A stretch of DNA of 54,025 nt, taken from assembly GCA_002238905.1 (NCBI GenBank), contig MPNG01000007.1, forward strand, positions 1-54,025. The letters run 5' to 3'. Both the position numbers and the translations under genes were made by a program. Shown piece by piece: positions 9,546 to 19,046 of this stretch (its first letter is position 1; every line of letters starts with the position of its first letter). The stretch comes from Alphaproteobacteria bacterium bin98. GTDB lineage: Bacteria; Pseudomonadota; Alphaproteobacteria; Bin98. The notes under the pieces were generated by a model. That model did no database searches. It was not told where the DNA came from and was given only the letters and a program-made list of their open reading frames with translations.

Positions 9546-10305
9546 CTATGATAAGACACAGTGCTCCAATTTTTCAGAATCTTCCCGTTCGCTTGCTTTG
9601 CTCTGCCCATCACCCTGAAGTTTGCATTCTGGATCAGGCAAATTCCCTTCTGCTTTCAAAAGTTTTGTAAGTTTCGCAGAGTATGCTTGCGCCAACTTGC
9701 TGCTCTGCTTGATATATTCAAGATGAATCGAAATATTATGATTGATGGTTAAAGAAAATATGCGCGTCACAAGTCCCTTACCCCCTGGGTCATCACACTG
9801 GTATTTTTCAGCCTCTTTGTCACCACCCTGGCCTTTCAAACCCTCGAGGGCTAGTACTTGACTGGTTTGCAAGCTCTCATAACTTTTAAGATTTTTCTTG
9901 AGACATTCCAAAACATCTCTCACACCATGGTGATCACACTCTGGGCACTTTTCCTCGTTGAGTGCATCATCAATCTGAAATGTTGAACATATAACGGTAT
10001 ATGCCTCAGGAAATGCAGCACAAGCCATCCTGCTTGCGGTATACACTCCTTGCCAACACCAAACATATCTTCTGCATCGTTTGGCGTCTCACAGCCTGAG
10101 TCTGACACAGAACCTTCAGGGCCAAATTTGCTTGCAGTGCAAGATTCCAAGTCGCGCATAATGCTAATCTCCAAACCGCATACTGCACGACATGTGTTCA
10201 TAAAAGTCTTGAAATTTTTGATCTTTGGTGGTTCTTCCGTATTTTCTGCACTTTGTGCCTACGACACAATCATCTCACATATGATCATTATATTATTTTT
10301 TTCAT
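9546..10305 (-). pseudogene. Broken secreted paralog ending in CVLS
   Basis: The head resembles the array signal peptide but has an indel after the ATG at 10305 and a TAG at 10259-10261, where paralogs read CAG (MIVS*AQSA). Coding continues in the same frame to about 10050 and then shifts frame into a 9546-10046 stretch containing VRDVLECLKKNLKSYESLQ. The final residues are HCVLS, identical to the CaaX box of human H-Ras, but the gene above it is clearly broken. It may once have encoded about 245 residues. Confidence 0.7.
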
Positions 10306-10330
10306 CGATATCTGTTGGACAGATATCATA

Positions 10331-11155
10331 TCACGTGCACACACAAGAGTAGAGCGATAAGAGAACTCCTGCTACACAGAGTCCCAAAGATCCATATACA
10401 GCAAAAGATATCCTTCTTTGCTCTTTTTCCTTTAGCCCCTTCTGAATTAGCCTTAATTCCGAATCAAAGCCTTCCTCTTTTTCCAAGAATGCTATAAATC
10501 TAGCGCGGCAGGTTTTGAGCAGCTCTTCACTCTCCTCTATAGAGTCATGGAGAGCTCGTAGATTGCTGAAAAATTTAGCACTGTAACTTGTCGCGCCACT
10601 AGATTCATCAACACAAGAATCATTTTTTAGCATCTTAACAATAGATTTCTTATGCTCTTCTGCCAAACACTTATGAGTGTAGATGCATCCCAACACTTTT
10701 TGGCAATCGTCTCGCACACTCTTAACGCGATCTTGTAACATTGCTTTTTCTTGATCATTGTCAGCCCTACCAGAGTGTTTCGAATCTTTGTTTAATGCAT
10801 GAAAAGCCACTTTTTTGCTATGCAATACATTAAACGAAGTCAGCGTCTGGCTTACATAGGCACACATATCTGCTCTACAATCTAAAAGTTTTTCTACCTC
10901 AAGATGACTCTTTTTTAGTGCTGCAATCTGCTGTTCTACACCCACACCTAAAAACAAACTGCTTTGACGCTCCACACACTTCAAGGAATCAATCAATTGC
11001 GCATCCGCATCGCATAATTGATGGTGTCTGCTCGCAAACAAGCTCCATGCATCAGAATCTACACAATCTAATTCCTTACCGGAGGAGTGTGCACTTTGCA
11101 TCTGTAACATAATAAAAACAGATACAATCATTATATTTTTAATTACTTTCATCAC
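10331..11155 (-). CDS. Group A secreted paralog with C-terminal membrane anchor
   Basis: This 274-residue group A protein has signal peptide IKNIMIVSVFIMLQMQSAHS. The start has a good AGAGGTGAG site. Group landmarks are WSLFASRHHQLCDADAQLID near residue 37, LLDCRADMCAYVSQTL, and ELRLIQKGLKEKEQRR near 240. It ends with a hydrophobic segment SFAVYGSLGLCVAGVLLSLY followed by SCVCT. This looks like a tail anchor. CVCT is not a good CaaX box and sits inside the hydrophobic segment, so I do not call it one. Confidence 0.87.
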   Translation of the reverse strand: MMKVIKNIMIVSVFIMLQMQSAHSSGKELDCVDSDAWSLFASRHHQLCDADAQLIDSLKCVERQSSLFLGVGVEQQIAALKKSHLEVEKLLDCRADMCAYVSQTLTSFNVLHSKKVAFHALNKDSKHSGRADNDQEKAMLQDRVKSVRDDCQKVLGCIYTHKCLAEEHKKSIVKMLKNDSCVDESSGATSYSAKFFSNLRALHDSIEESEELLKTCRARFIAFLEKEEGFDSELRLIQKGLKEKEQRRISFAVYGSLGLCVAGVLLSLYSCVCT

Positions 11156-11205
11156 TCACCTCTCTGTTAGTATGCAAAACAATAATGATCCCTCACTAAC
11201 GGTGA

Positions 11206-11216
11206 ATCATAACACA
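11206..11216 (-). promoter_or_regulatory. Family promoter-like motif
   Basis: The minus strand reads AAAGTGTGTTATGAT about 50 bases upstream of the 10331-11155 start. It matches the array-wide consensus TGTG(C/T)TAnnAT. Confidence 0.4.
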
Positions 11217-11422
11217 CTTTTTCCTGACACTGCGACTGACCACTGTCAATAAACAAGAGAGGTCATACACCCCTTTTTCAGAGCTACATTATGTGATAAC
11301 TACGCAGTCCTCACTCGATTTCTGCACTCATGCGTCACTTCTTTCTGATCCTTCCATACAGCGATTGATACGCCAGATTGATCAAATGCGACTTGCGCAC
11401 AGAAAGGGATTTTCTCCTCATG

Positions 11423-12484
11423 TTAATCAAATTTCCTGGCTTTATACTGCGGATCTTCTGTGCCATTTCCTCTTATGATTTGTACTCCATAACTCCATAG
11501 AGATTCCATGAGCGCTGTCATTTTGTAACATACAGAATCCATGATTGCTACACCCTCATTCAGGGCTGTTTTTAGATCAGCATACTCCTTATCTTTCTTT
11601 GCAAAGCCTTCAAACATATCAAAAAATGCCTCCGCCTGACTGTGTTGCGCCTTTAGAGGAAAAATATAGTCCCGCTCTAAACAACTACCGTTCCTTTGAC
11701 TTTTGTACATCATCGGAATCTGAAACTGTTCTAGAAGTAAGAGCTGGCACCCTTGCATGTCTTGGTACTCTGCCAACTGTAACCGCACACTGTCTGCAAT
11801 GCATTGAAAGCTCTCACACTGATCGTGTTTGCATATTTTTTTCTGCAACATATCCTCGCCAGATTCAGTCTGAGTCAAAGTATCATCTTCGTCTTCGGAA
11901 GATTCATCCTCAGGAAAATCTCTCTCAAAAATGTGCTGTATATGTGCCGCCGCGCTTTTCACCTTATCATTCTGCAATAATCCAAAAATGTTCTGTTCCT
12001 CAAATACCCTTATATAAGATTCTTCTTGAGATTCAAGATCTGCGAAACAAACTTGACCTCTTTTTTTCTTCCATTGCCCAAGATCAGAAATCAACGACCT
12101 TATCGCAGTTCCCACACACTTTCGAAACTCTATGAACTCCTCTACCTTGTCAGGCGAAACATCCACGACTTTCCTCTCATTTACTTGCCAAAAACGCTCG
12201 AGCATTTTATGGTTCTCCATGTACTGAGGAAAAACCTTCAAGGTTTTTATCAAATTATCTTCCAAAAGGCATAGTTGGTCTTCACCACTCTTAAGTTCGG
12301 ATTTCTTTTGATTAAGTCGCATTAATACATCATTTTTCTTAAGTTGATCTTTCTGCATCCATAGACTGAGAACTTCCTGTCTCATGAGCTCTGTGGAATC
12401 GTCTAATATCGAGCTATCTGCGCTTTGCGCCTGTAAGACAATCATCACACTGATGATCATTATATTTTTCATTATTTGCAACAT
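11423..12484 (-). CDS. Group I secreted paralog cut short by an in-frame stop
   Basis: I chose the ATG at 12484 (LQIMKNIMIISVMIVLQAQSA) because GGTGAGG precedes it. The protein has 353 residues with an acidic patch DFPEDESSEDEDD near residue 190. Its body resembles 12686-13780, including KxxDxVCYKMTALMESLW, the QYKARKFD end and helical blocks before it. The TAA at 11423-11425 seems premature: the same frame stays open to TAG at 11300-11302 and encodes a tail ending THECRNRVRTA, matching THECRRRVRAE of the paralog. A shortened protein may still be made. Confidence 0.78.
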   Translation of the reverse strand: MLQIMKNIMIISVMIVLQAQSADSSILDDSTELMRQEVLSLWMQKDQLKKNDVLMRLNQKKSELKSGEDQLCLLEDNLIKTLKVFPQYMENHKMLERFWQVNERKVVDVSPDKVEEFIEFRKCVGTAIRSLISDLGQWKKKRGQVCFADLESQEESYIRVFEEQNIFGLLQNDKVKSAAAHIQHIFERDFPEDESSEDEDDTLTQTESGEDMLQKKICKHDQCESFQCIADSVRLQLAEYQDMQGCQLLLLEQFQIPMMYKSQRNGSCLERDYIFPLKAQHSQAEAFFDMFEGFAKKDKEYADLKTALNEGVAIMDSVCYKMTALMESLWSYGVQIIRGNGTEDPQYKARKFD

Positions 12485-12509
12485 ACACCTCACCTGATTT
12501 AACATCAAC

Positions 12510-12520
12510 ATTTTATCACA
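12510..12520 (-). promoter_or_regulatory. Family promoter-like motif
   Basis: TGTGATAAAAT on the minus strand, about 26 bases before the 12484 start and preceded by TTGTTTTAAGC. Confidence 0.4.
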
Positions 12521-12529
12521 TGCTTAAAA

Positions 12530-12640
12530 CAAAACACACAAAAAAACTTAAGGCGTTCAGAAATTAAAGTAATGAAAAAAAATTTTACTACTATTAAAAA
12601 CTGCATTTTCTTCTTCAAATTTATCTTTCTGTTGAATAAA
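12530..12640 (-). repeat. Interspersed upstream element, copy 2 (short)
   Basis: Resembles the copies at 13841 and 8495 from aaaactta.aggcg to aaactgcattttcttcttc and tttatctttct. It lies between the promoter side of gene 11423 and the terminator of 12686. Confidence 0.5.
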
Positions 12641-12668
12641 AAAAGGGGAGTGTATACACTCCCCTTTT
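12641..12668 (-). terminator. Rho-independent terminator of the 12686 gene
   Basis: A perfect 28-base palindrome with arms GGGGAGTGTA and TACACTCCCC flanked by A and T runs. On the minus strand it is followed by TTTTTTTATTC and lies 17 bases after the stop of 12686-13780. The symmetry would let it work in both directions. Confidence 0.85.
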
Positions 12669-12685
12669 CAGCAATGCATGTCGCA

Positions 12686-13780
12686 TTACTCAGCCCTCAC
12701 TCGACGTCTGCACTCATGCGTGGATTCATCCTCACTCTCATCCGTCAATACAGTGACTGGTGCTTCAGATGCATTTGCATCGTCATCTGCATCGCATCTC
12801 AGGTCCCAGGCATGGGAGATTTCTACCCCATATTCATTAAACTTCCTCCTGGCTTGATACGCCGGCACTTCAGCATCACCGCCACTTATGCAGTTCCATA
12901 CAGAGCGAGCGATGTCTGTCACTTTGTAACATACAGAGTTCTTGATTGCGATCCCCTTAAGCAGGGTTGCTTCTATATCAGCACACTGACTCTGTTTCGT
13001 GCACAAATTTTGGAACGTTTCGCAGAGCAATTCGATCTCACTTTGTTTTTCACATAAAGAAGATGAACTTCCCATGGCAATTTTTTGCCAATCCGCATAC
13101 TCTTGCAATTGTTCCTGTACATTTTGCAAAACGCTTTCCACACTATCAAAATTTTTGAGACGACTTGAAAAACGCACCACTCTTTCAAATTGACCTTGTT
13201 GAATAGCCTGATCTCGTTCGGAAATCCATTTTATCACTGTCCTATGACCGTCTTCTGCTGCGCGCACTATCTTTTTTCTCAAACCTATATAGAGCTCAAC
13301 CTTGTCATCAGTCATACCCAGAATTTGCTTCTTTCCTACTTCCTGAAAATCTCTAATCGTTGAGTATGTATGATAGCGACCCTGCAACCACTCCATGGCT
13401 TTTAGCAGATTCTGATTACAGTCTCTTAATAGCTCATGATTGTCCCTAGCATCATGATTGTCCCTAGCATGCTGTAGGTCCATTTCCCCTCTTTCATCCT
13501 TTAAAGTAGAAACAGCTGCAGAAAGATCTGAAGAAAAAATTTCGTGCGACCTAGTACTCATAGGCCTACCTGGTAAAGCTGTTGCCTGTAACGCTTTCCA
13601 AGTGTCCCTATCTGTCTTCCAAGTGTCCCTATCTGTCATTATATCCTGCAGACTTTCTAGAGCCAATTGCGCTACTTGCTTTCGATCACAACCAATTTCT
13701 AGAGCGTTATATAAGTCTGCGCTTTTTGCTTGCACAACAATCATTGCACATATAGTTATTATATTTTTTATTATTTTCAT
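12686..13780 (-). CDS. Group I secreted paralog with charged tail
   Basis: I chose the ATG at 13780 (KIIKNIITICAMIVVQAKSA), preceded by GTGAGGTGG; a longer frame to 13870 adds 30 unlikely residues. The 364-residue protein carries two short tandem duplications near its N-terminus, TDRDTWK twice and ARDNH twice. It then has a helical body with KxSVCYKVTDIARSVWNC, and a tail rich in Asp and Glu ending DESEDESTHECRRRVRAE. The body is shared with 11423-12484, which lacks this tail through a premature stop. A strong terminator follows. Confidence 0.86.
   Translation of the reverse strand: MKIIKNIITICAMIVVQAKSADLYNALEIGCDRKQVAQLALESLQDIMTDRDTWKTDRDTWKALQATALPGRPMSTRSHEIFSSDLSAAVSTLKDERGEMDLQHARDNHDARDNHELLRDCNQNLLKAMEWLQGRYHTYSTIRDFQEVGKKQILGMTDDKVELYIGLRKKIVRAAEDGHRTVIKWISERDQAIQQGQFERVVRFSSRLKNFDSVESVLQNVQEQLQEYADWQKIAMGSSSSLCEKQSEIELLCETFQNLCTKQSQCADIEATLLKGIAIKNSVCYKVTDIARSVWNCISGGDAEVPAYQARRKFNEYGVEISHAWDLRCDADDDANASEAPVTVLTDESEDESTHECRRRVRAE
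13597..13640 (-). repeat. 21-bp in-frame tandem duplication
   Basis: Two near-identical copies of ccaagtgtccctatctgtc plus two bases encode TDRDTWK twice. A second duplication of tcatgattgtccctagca near 13434-13470 encodes ARDNH twice in the same gene. Confidence 0.8.
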
Positions 13781-13820
13781 TATCCACCTCACGTTAACAC
13801 CAACCCACGTTGATTGTCTT

Positions 13821-13832
13821 AATGTTAACACA
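13821..13832 (-). promoter_or_regulatory. Family promoter-like motif
   Basis: TTTTAAAAATGTGTTAACAT on the minus strand about 40-60 bases before the 13780 start. It matches the array consensus. Confidence 0.4.
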
Positions 13833-13840
13833 TTTTTAAA

Positions 13841-14050
13841 ACAAAACATACAAAAAACTAAAGTCGACAAAAAATTAAAGTAATAAAAATTTTTTTATCA
13901 GTATCAAAAACTGCATTGTCTTCTTCAGGTTTATCATGCTTTATCAAGCAGATATTCAAAGATCGATTAATTGCTGGATCTAGCTCATATAAACAAGGAT
14001 TTCTGAGTATAAACGTGTCTCAAACGTCTTTATAAAGTTCTTTGGCTACA
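13841..14050 (-). repeat. Interspersed upstream element, copy 3
   Basis: Similar to copies 1 and 4. Shared phrases include aactgcattgtcttcttcag, ggatctagc and tttctgagtataaacgt. It lies directly upstream of the promoter motif of gene 12686. Confidence 0.55.
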
Positions 14051-14097
14051 AAATCTTAGAAGAAAGCTTGGCCTCTTTTTTGCACATTACGGCACAC

Positions 14098-14163
14098 TCA
14101 GCAATAATTGATTTGCAACACAACAAAAAATATTAGTGCACATATGATCGTTATACTGTTCAT
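14098..14163 (-). pseudogene. Orphan signal-peptide head
   Basis: An ATG at 14163 opens NSITIICALIFFVVLQINYC and then TGA. The first half matches the array signal peptide. No body follows, so this is the head of a decayed paralog. Confidence 0.6.
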
Positions 14164-14284
14164 ATTATATTCAAATCTCAATGAGATCGTGCACTCTCTA
14201 CAATTTCATAGTGTCCGCATAATTTCTGAAAAAAGGAGTGCTCTTTACTAACTCCAAACTCCAAACAACCAACAAGTATACCCG

Positions 14285-15028
14285 CTATACGATTTTTGAT
14301 CCTTCATCTATAATATTTTGCAGACAAGCTAATTCTCTAGTAAATAATATCTCGTTTGAAACGAGGTTGTCCAAGACAAAGGTCTGCCCTACTATCGTAT
14401 CTTTATAATCTTTTATAACTTGCTGACAACAATCAAGAGCGCTGCGGGTAGCGGGAGTGAGTTCAGTCGAAGCACCCAATAACGAAGGATTTGCTAGAAC
14501 CTTCGTGATATATGCACTTTGAGCGTCTCCGACGCTCTCACACACTTGCAAGGCTTACAGCATAGTTACACTAGCGTCTTCCATACTTTTATAAACAGTC
14601 GCTGGGGCTCTTTTTTCATAGTCAGCAGATAAGCAAGGGTCATATCTCAAGCTCTCGGGCAATGCAGAAAAAGCTGTTTTTCTGCCTTCAAAAGCTTCCT
14701 CAAACAAAGGCAGAACCCTCTTTGCTTCTCTAAACATATTTTCTCTCACAGCTAAAAAGTGGTCTACTCTATCATTCTGACCCTTTATTGCGTTAATACG
14801 CTGGGTGGTGATTTCATTCAAACCTACACGCAAACAGCTGTTACGCTGAATATAACGCAAGCAACCAATCAACTTATCTTCCAAATTGCATAATAGCAAG
14901 CTGCTTTTTACAAAAATCAATCTTTTATCATTTACGCTATCTAATGCCTCGCTGGATGCGTATACACTTTGCATCTGTAACATAATAAGAATAGGTACAA
15001 GCATTATATTGTGCATTACTTGCATCAT
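14285..15028 (-). pseudogene. Group A paralog interrupted by one in-frame TAA
   Basis: The frame opens at 15028 with the group A signal peptide (HNIMLVPILIMLQMQSVYA) and runs to TAA at 14555-14557. It then continues in the same frame to 14285. Blocks before the stop (LRVGLNEITTQRINAIKGQN, LPLFEEAFEGRKTAFSALPE) and after it (ELTPATRSALDCCQQVIKDY, ELACLQNIIDE) both match intact group A proteins such as 18031-18864. The undamaged protein would have about 247 residues. Either a 157-residue fragment is made or the gene is dead. Confidence 0.8.
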
Positions 15029-15479
15029 TCATCCCTCTTTGTATACGCAATCAAATCATGCATAATCAACTAAAAAATAGTAACACGCACCCATTATCTT
15101 TTCAATCACCATTACGTTAGCAACATAACAAAAAACATAAATATATAATCTTTACAGTCTATTGTATTCTTTGCAACACACAAAGGAGTTCACACATCCT
15201 GTTACATACAGTGCCTCTCTACACACCAATATTTTAGAACTACAGATATGTTTTTTAAGCAGCATCACCTTCCACACACACCCTTTGTATGGAGTGGTTC
15301 TTCTTTTATTTGTAGTAAAAAATTTCTCACGAAAACAGTACGGATTTCCATAACTGTCTCATCTCTCAATCTCATATCAGAAAGCGATATCACTACTATC
15401 AATAAGATCTAGTGTCACACGATGCGATTGTGAACATCAGTTTACAAACCAGTTGATCAGTATCAGCTCTTTTAAAACA
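15029..15479 (-). other. Gene-free stretch
   Basis: AT-rich DNA with a promoter-like aacaaaaaacataaatatataat phrase near 15125-15150 that also occurs at 6785 and 8775. I see no intact gene and no clear remnant. Confidence 0.4.
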
Positions 15480-16205
15480 TCAGTGTTGTTTTTCTGCTTT
15501 TTTTTCAAGGAGCCTTTCGCTTTCAAAAAACCTGAATTTCAAGTCCGCTAATATCTTAGCTAGCTTTGTTATATGTATTAATCTATAGTCGCTAAATAAA
15601 CAATAATCGTTAATATTGTGCCGCACCGTATGAAAGAACTCATCATTTTCATCAGTCAACAATCTTTGTAACACTTGAATCTTTTTTTTCTGATTTTCTT
15701 CAAAATACTGATAGTGTTGACATATTTGTTGCAATCTTTCAAAAGCACCTTCAACATTATCAGCAAAAACCAAAGCATCTTTGCGAAATTGCTTTGCGCT
15801 TCTCATACGATTACTCTCGGCGGTTTCAGGATAAACAACCCACCGCGTCTCAAGATTCAACACTTCCCAAAATTTCGTGTATGACTGAGTTAATAATTTG
15901 TGAAAACCATACAACATAGCACGGGCTTCTTTATACGCCGCTGCCCATTCCAAATCACTATAATATGCGGAAGGAGCACTAAGTTTTTCATTTAAAAAAT
16001 ATAGGCCCTCAGCCATTATCACTCCAAATGAGAGCATCTCTTCATACATTTGAGCCAAACTATGAAGATGATCCTTATAACGATCTTTATCATTGCCGTC
16101 GCTAAGCATATGAGATGCGGTGTCATGACCCCTTAGAGCAAAATGCTGTTCTGCACTTTTTGCCTGCAGAACAATCATCGCAAAGATAATTATTATATTT
16201 TTCAT
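15480..16205 (-). CDS. Secreted singleton paralog, function unknown
   Basis: This 241-residue protein has the standard array signal peptide KNIIIIFAMIVLQAKSA. The body is rich in aromatic residues (SYTKFWEVLNLETRWVVY) and contains DNVEGAFERLQQICQHYQYF, equivalent to the NVExxLxxLQEQ block of other groups. It ends in a Lys-rich helix SERLLEKKAEKQH. There is no C-terminal membrane segment or CaaX box. No close paralog is visible in the window. Confidence 0.85.
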   Translation of the reverse strand: MKNIIIIFAMIVLQAKSAEQHFALRGHDTASHMLSDGNDKDRYKDHLHSLAQMYEEMLSFGVIMAEGLYFLNEKLSAPSAYYSDLEWAAAYKEARAMLYGFHKLLTQSYTKFWEVLNLETRWVVYPETAESNRMRSAKQFRKDALVFADNVEGAFERLQQICQHYQYFEENQKKKIQVLQRLLTDENDEFFHTVRHNINDYCLFSDYRLIHITKLAKILADLKFRFFESERLLEKKAEKQH

Positions 16206-16233
16206 TTTCCATCTCAGTTAATGCTGCACATTT

Positions 16234-16472
16234 TTACTCTTTATTGTCAATATCCAAACAAGCACGATAGTCATCCATATTATGAAGGTGCTCTACCCAC
16301 TCTCTCTGCCTTTGCACATATTGAGGGTCAGAAAAATCGCGCCCTCCTCTTGCACACGAACAAAGTCTTGAATTTCTTTGCATTGTGGTCGTATCATACG
16401 ATCTATTACTGCTATAGCTTCGGAAGAAAAACGAGGGCGATTGCCTTTTTGATCAAGTAATTTTGCAATCAT
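16234..16472 (-). pseudogene. Small frameshifted gene unrelated to the array
   Basis: An ATG at 16472 opens IAKLLDQKGNRPRFSSEAIA and runs 59 codons. A one-base shift near the run of T at 16330 then connects to a frame reading DFSDPQYVQRQREWVEHLHN and ending LDIDNKE at 16234. Together they would encode about 79 residues. It has no signal peptide and no resemblance to the array. I do not recognise it; it could be the end of a larger mobile-element or housekeeping gene. The rest of 16473-16866 shows no gene. Confidence 0.5.
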
Positions 16473-16866
16473 ATCTCTTTAAAAACAAAGTCACCCTCCC
16501 TATAAACAATGAACATATAGTTTACATTGTTTAAAAAACTTTCTACATTATTATGTTTTCGTTTACGATTATGCATTTAATCAAATCTCTTTTGAGCATT
16601 ATCGATCTCAGATTTTGTAAATTTATCTAGGCATTTTGTTTTATATCATTGGTATATGATTGACAACTCTAGAGTGAGCACAAGACTCATGTTGACGGAT
16701 TTTTCTCTTCATAGACAAAAAATTCCATCAAATCTGATGACATAGGTCAGGCCTTGCAGGTGCTTTCTCTTACATCTACCTCTATATCTGCCAGAACATC
16801 TTTTTCCATGATTTTCTGAAAATTTGAAAAAAGGCAGCACCACCTGAGCAAACTTTCTAAAAAGCT

Positions 16867-17790
16867 TCAAAGAAACATATATTTATACAGATGGCAGAAC
16901 AACACTAAAAAACCAATTCCATAAATGACACCTACATACTTTTGCCTAGCTAGAAACAATGATATCCTGTTTTCTTCTTCCTGCACCTTCAGCACACCTT
17001 TTAATTGCGCCTCCAATCCTTTCTCGCCTTCCCATAATTTTTCAAATTCACCGTAGCAGGTTTTGCACAGCTCTTCATCCGACTTGATAAATTGCAAATA
17101 ACACTGAAATTTTTCTATGATCCCAGTGTAGCGTTGATGCGTATCACTAGCAACATCAACAGGCATTGCTACAACCTTATCAATATATTGCTTCTGCTCT
17201 ATTTGCAAAGTCTCATTATTTTTTAGGTATTGCAGCACTTTTTCACAAGCGTCTTGCACACTCTTGCATCTGCGACCTGTGATTGCTTGCAATAGATCAA
17301 CCCATGGAGTACAATCTGGATATCTTTCTTCTTCTCTAAACTTAAAAGGCATTGATACCCTAGGATCTTGCTTTGTTCGTGTTGCAATACACTGATCCTC
17401 CATGCTCAATAGAGTGCGCAATTCAACAAAAGCTGTTTTCCTTTCTTTCTGCACTTTTTGAAACTGGGGTAGCATCTCTTTTGCACATCCCAGCACCCTT
17501 CCTCTAAAATTTAAAAATCTTTTTAGCTCAGGATCATCCTTTGCTTTTTTTTCAATACACTCGATGCCTGTTACATCCATACCTGAAAGCAAATCGCTCT
17601 GATCTTTTAAATACTCCAAGGCATCAATCACATCTTCAGTCGAATCATTTAATTGATAGTGTTTTCTCTCAAAACACTCCCAAGATATGTCAGAGGCTTC
17701 GCAAGATAATGGCACCGCACAGTATACACTTTGCATCTGTAACATAATAAGAAAAGATACGATCATTATATTTTTCATTATTTTCATCAT
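16867..17790 (-). CDS. Group A secreted paralog with C-terminal membrane anchor
   Basis: At 307 residues this is the longest group A protein. It has the signal peptide KNIMIVSFLIMLQMQSVYC and the blocks LLSGMDVTGIECIEKKAKDD, KRFLNFRGRVLGCAKEMLPQ and KSVQDACEKVLQYLKNN. An extra loop of about 25 residues near position 150 (FREEERYPDCTPWVDLLQAI) is absent from its relatives. The end, KYVGVIYGIGFLVLFCHLYK, is hydrophobic and probably a tail anchor. An AGAGGAATG ribosome site precedes the ATGATG start. Confidence 0.87.
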   Translation of the reverse strand: MMKIMKNIMIVSFLIMLQMQSVYCAVPLSCEASDISWECFERKHYQLNDSTEDVIDALEYLKDQSDLLSGMDVTGIECIEKKAKDDPELKRFLNFRGRVLGCAKEMLPQFQKVQKERKTAFVELRTLLSMEDQCIATRTKQDPRVSMPFKFREEERYPDCTPWVDLLQAITGRRCKSVQDACEKVLQYLKNNETLQIEQKQYIDKVVAMPVDVASDTHQRYTGIIEKFQCYLQFIKSDEELCKTCYGEFEKLWEGEKGLEAQLKGVLKVQEEENRISLFLARQKYVGVIYGIGFLVLFCHLYKYMFL

Positions 17791-17944
17791 TCATTCCTCT
17801 TGGTATGCAAATAATTGTCTATCATTAATGCAGCATTCTAACACGCTTTTTCCAGTCTCTGCTACTCCACTGCATTTTCAGCATGACAAGAAACATATTT
17901 GCAATAAAACACATTGCTTAACTATGCATACATTTGAATAAAAT

Positions 17945-18053
17945 GTTTAGTATAGAGTACAATACCGACTTTATCTTCTTGTAGAGAATTTGCGCTTTGT
18001 GCCGGCATAACAATCAGCACACATGCATCATTAATTTTTTATTGCTTTCATCC
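17945..18053 (-). pseudogene. Signal-peptide head overlapping the end of 18031
   Basis: The minus strand from 18053 reads ATG AAA GCA ATA AAA AAT TAA, then after small shifts a phrase like ADCYAGTKRKF / VMPAQSANSLQEDK. This is the remains of an array signal peptide. The last codons of the 18031 gene (MKAIKN) are actually this head, so the upstream gene has run into it. Confidence 0.5.
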
Positions 18054-18864
18054 TCATCCAAACGTCAGCCTTGCAATCCCTAATGGTCAAAGCAGTAAAT
18101 AGAGCAGCAGAGCGTAGCATACCTACCAATATACGCGGTAGCCCGTTTTCTTCCTCTAATATATTCTGCACAAGCTCTAATTCGCCAAAAAAGGATTTCT
18201 CTCTGTCGTATAACGATTCAAATATAGAAGAATATTTACGTAACTCTGCACGCTGCTTTAGAGATTGCTGATAACAATCAAGAGCGCTGAGAGTAGCGTC
18301 ATTGAGTGCAGGAAAACCACTAGACACCTCATCTAGAACCTTCGTGCTATATTTCTCCTGGCTGTCTACCGCACTCTTATTGTTGTCGAGGAATATCAAC
18401 ACTTTGTGATAAGCATCGCGCATACTCGGACACGGACACGGACTATCAATCGACAGTGCATGACCAGCCTTACCAAGTCTTAATATCGCGGCAAGTGCCA
18501 CAAAAGCTTTTTGGTTTTCTTCATGAGCTTTGTCCAATAAAGGCAGCAAACTTTCTGCTGCTTTACGCACTTCTTTTCTAAAATATAAAAAGTCTTTTAT
18601 CTTAGAGTTATGCCTCGTGGCTTCTTTAATACGCTGGATACATGTGCGGTTCAAACCTTCAAGCAAACAGCTGCTACGCATCATATGCAAGGCTTCAAAC
18701 AAAACAGCATCCGAATAGCATAATCGAGAGTTTCCTCTCACAAGAGCACGTGTCCAATATGTGTCAAGACGTGCACTATCTTCCTCACCGGATGCGTATA
18801 CACTTTGTATCTGCACCATAATAAGCGCAGATACAATCATTATATTTTTCATTACTTTTATCAT
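18031..18864 (-). CDS. Group A secreted paralog with altered tail
   Basis: This 277-residue group A protein has signal peptide KNIMIVSALIMVQIQSVYA. Landmarks are CLLEGLNRTCIQRIKEATRH, KDFLYFRKEVRKAAESLLPL, SMRDAYHKVLIFLDNNKSA, LNDATLSALDCYQQSLKQRA and ELELVQNILEEENG. After a short hydrophobic stretch (RSAALFTALTI) the frame continues into the first codons of a decayed downstream paralog and ends MKAIKN. The true C-terminus has therefore probably been lost. Confidence 0.83.
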   Translation of the reverse strand: MIKVMKNIMIVSALIMVQIQSVYASGEEDSARLDTYWTRALVRGNSRLCYSDAVLFEALHMMRSSCLLEGLNRTCIQRIKEATRHNSKIKDFLYFRKEVRKAAESLLPLLDKAHEENQKAFVALAAILRLGKAGHALSIDSPCPCPSMRDAYHKVLIFLDNNKSAVDSQEKYSTKVLDEVSSGFPALNDATLSALDCYQQSLKQRAELRKYSSIFESLYDREKSFFGELELVQNILEEENGLPRILVGMLRSAALFTALTIRDCKADVWMRMKAIKN

Positions 18865-19046
18865 TCATATCTCTTTGATATACAAAACCATAATTATCCA
18901 TAACTAATGGGGCATTGAACACCATTTTTTCTGCCTTTACAATCAACTTATTTGGAATAAACAAGAAAGATCATACACCCCTATTGCCGCACTACACTAC
19001 GTATACTATTAATTCGACTCGCTATCTGTTTCATCGACATCTTTTT

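Noticed and set aside
10331-10345. CVCT end of the 10331 protein as a CaaX box
   Set aside because: The second aliphatic position is Cys, and the motif is inside or directly next to a membrane segment.
391-13057. Long plus-strand open frames such as 1088-1669, 11545-12135 and 12572-13057
   Set aside because: They lie opposite clear minus-strand genes or repeats, have no ribosome sites or recognisable motifs, and do not recur among paralogs.
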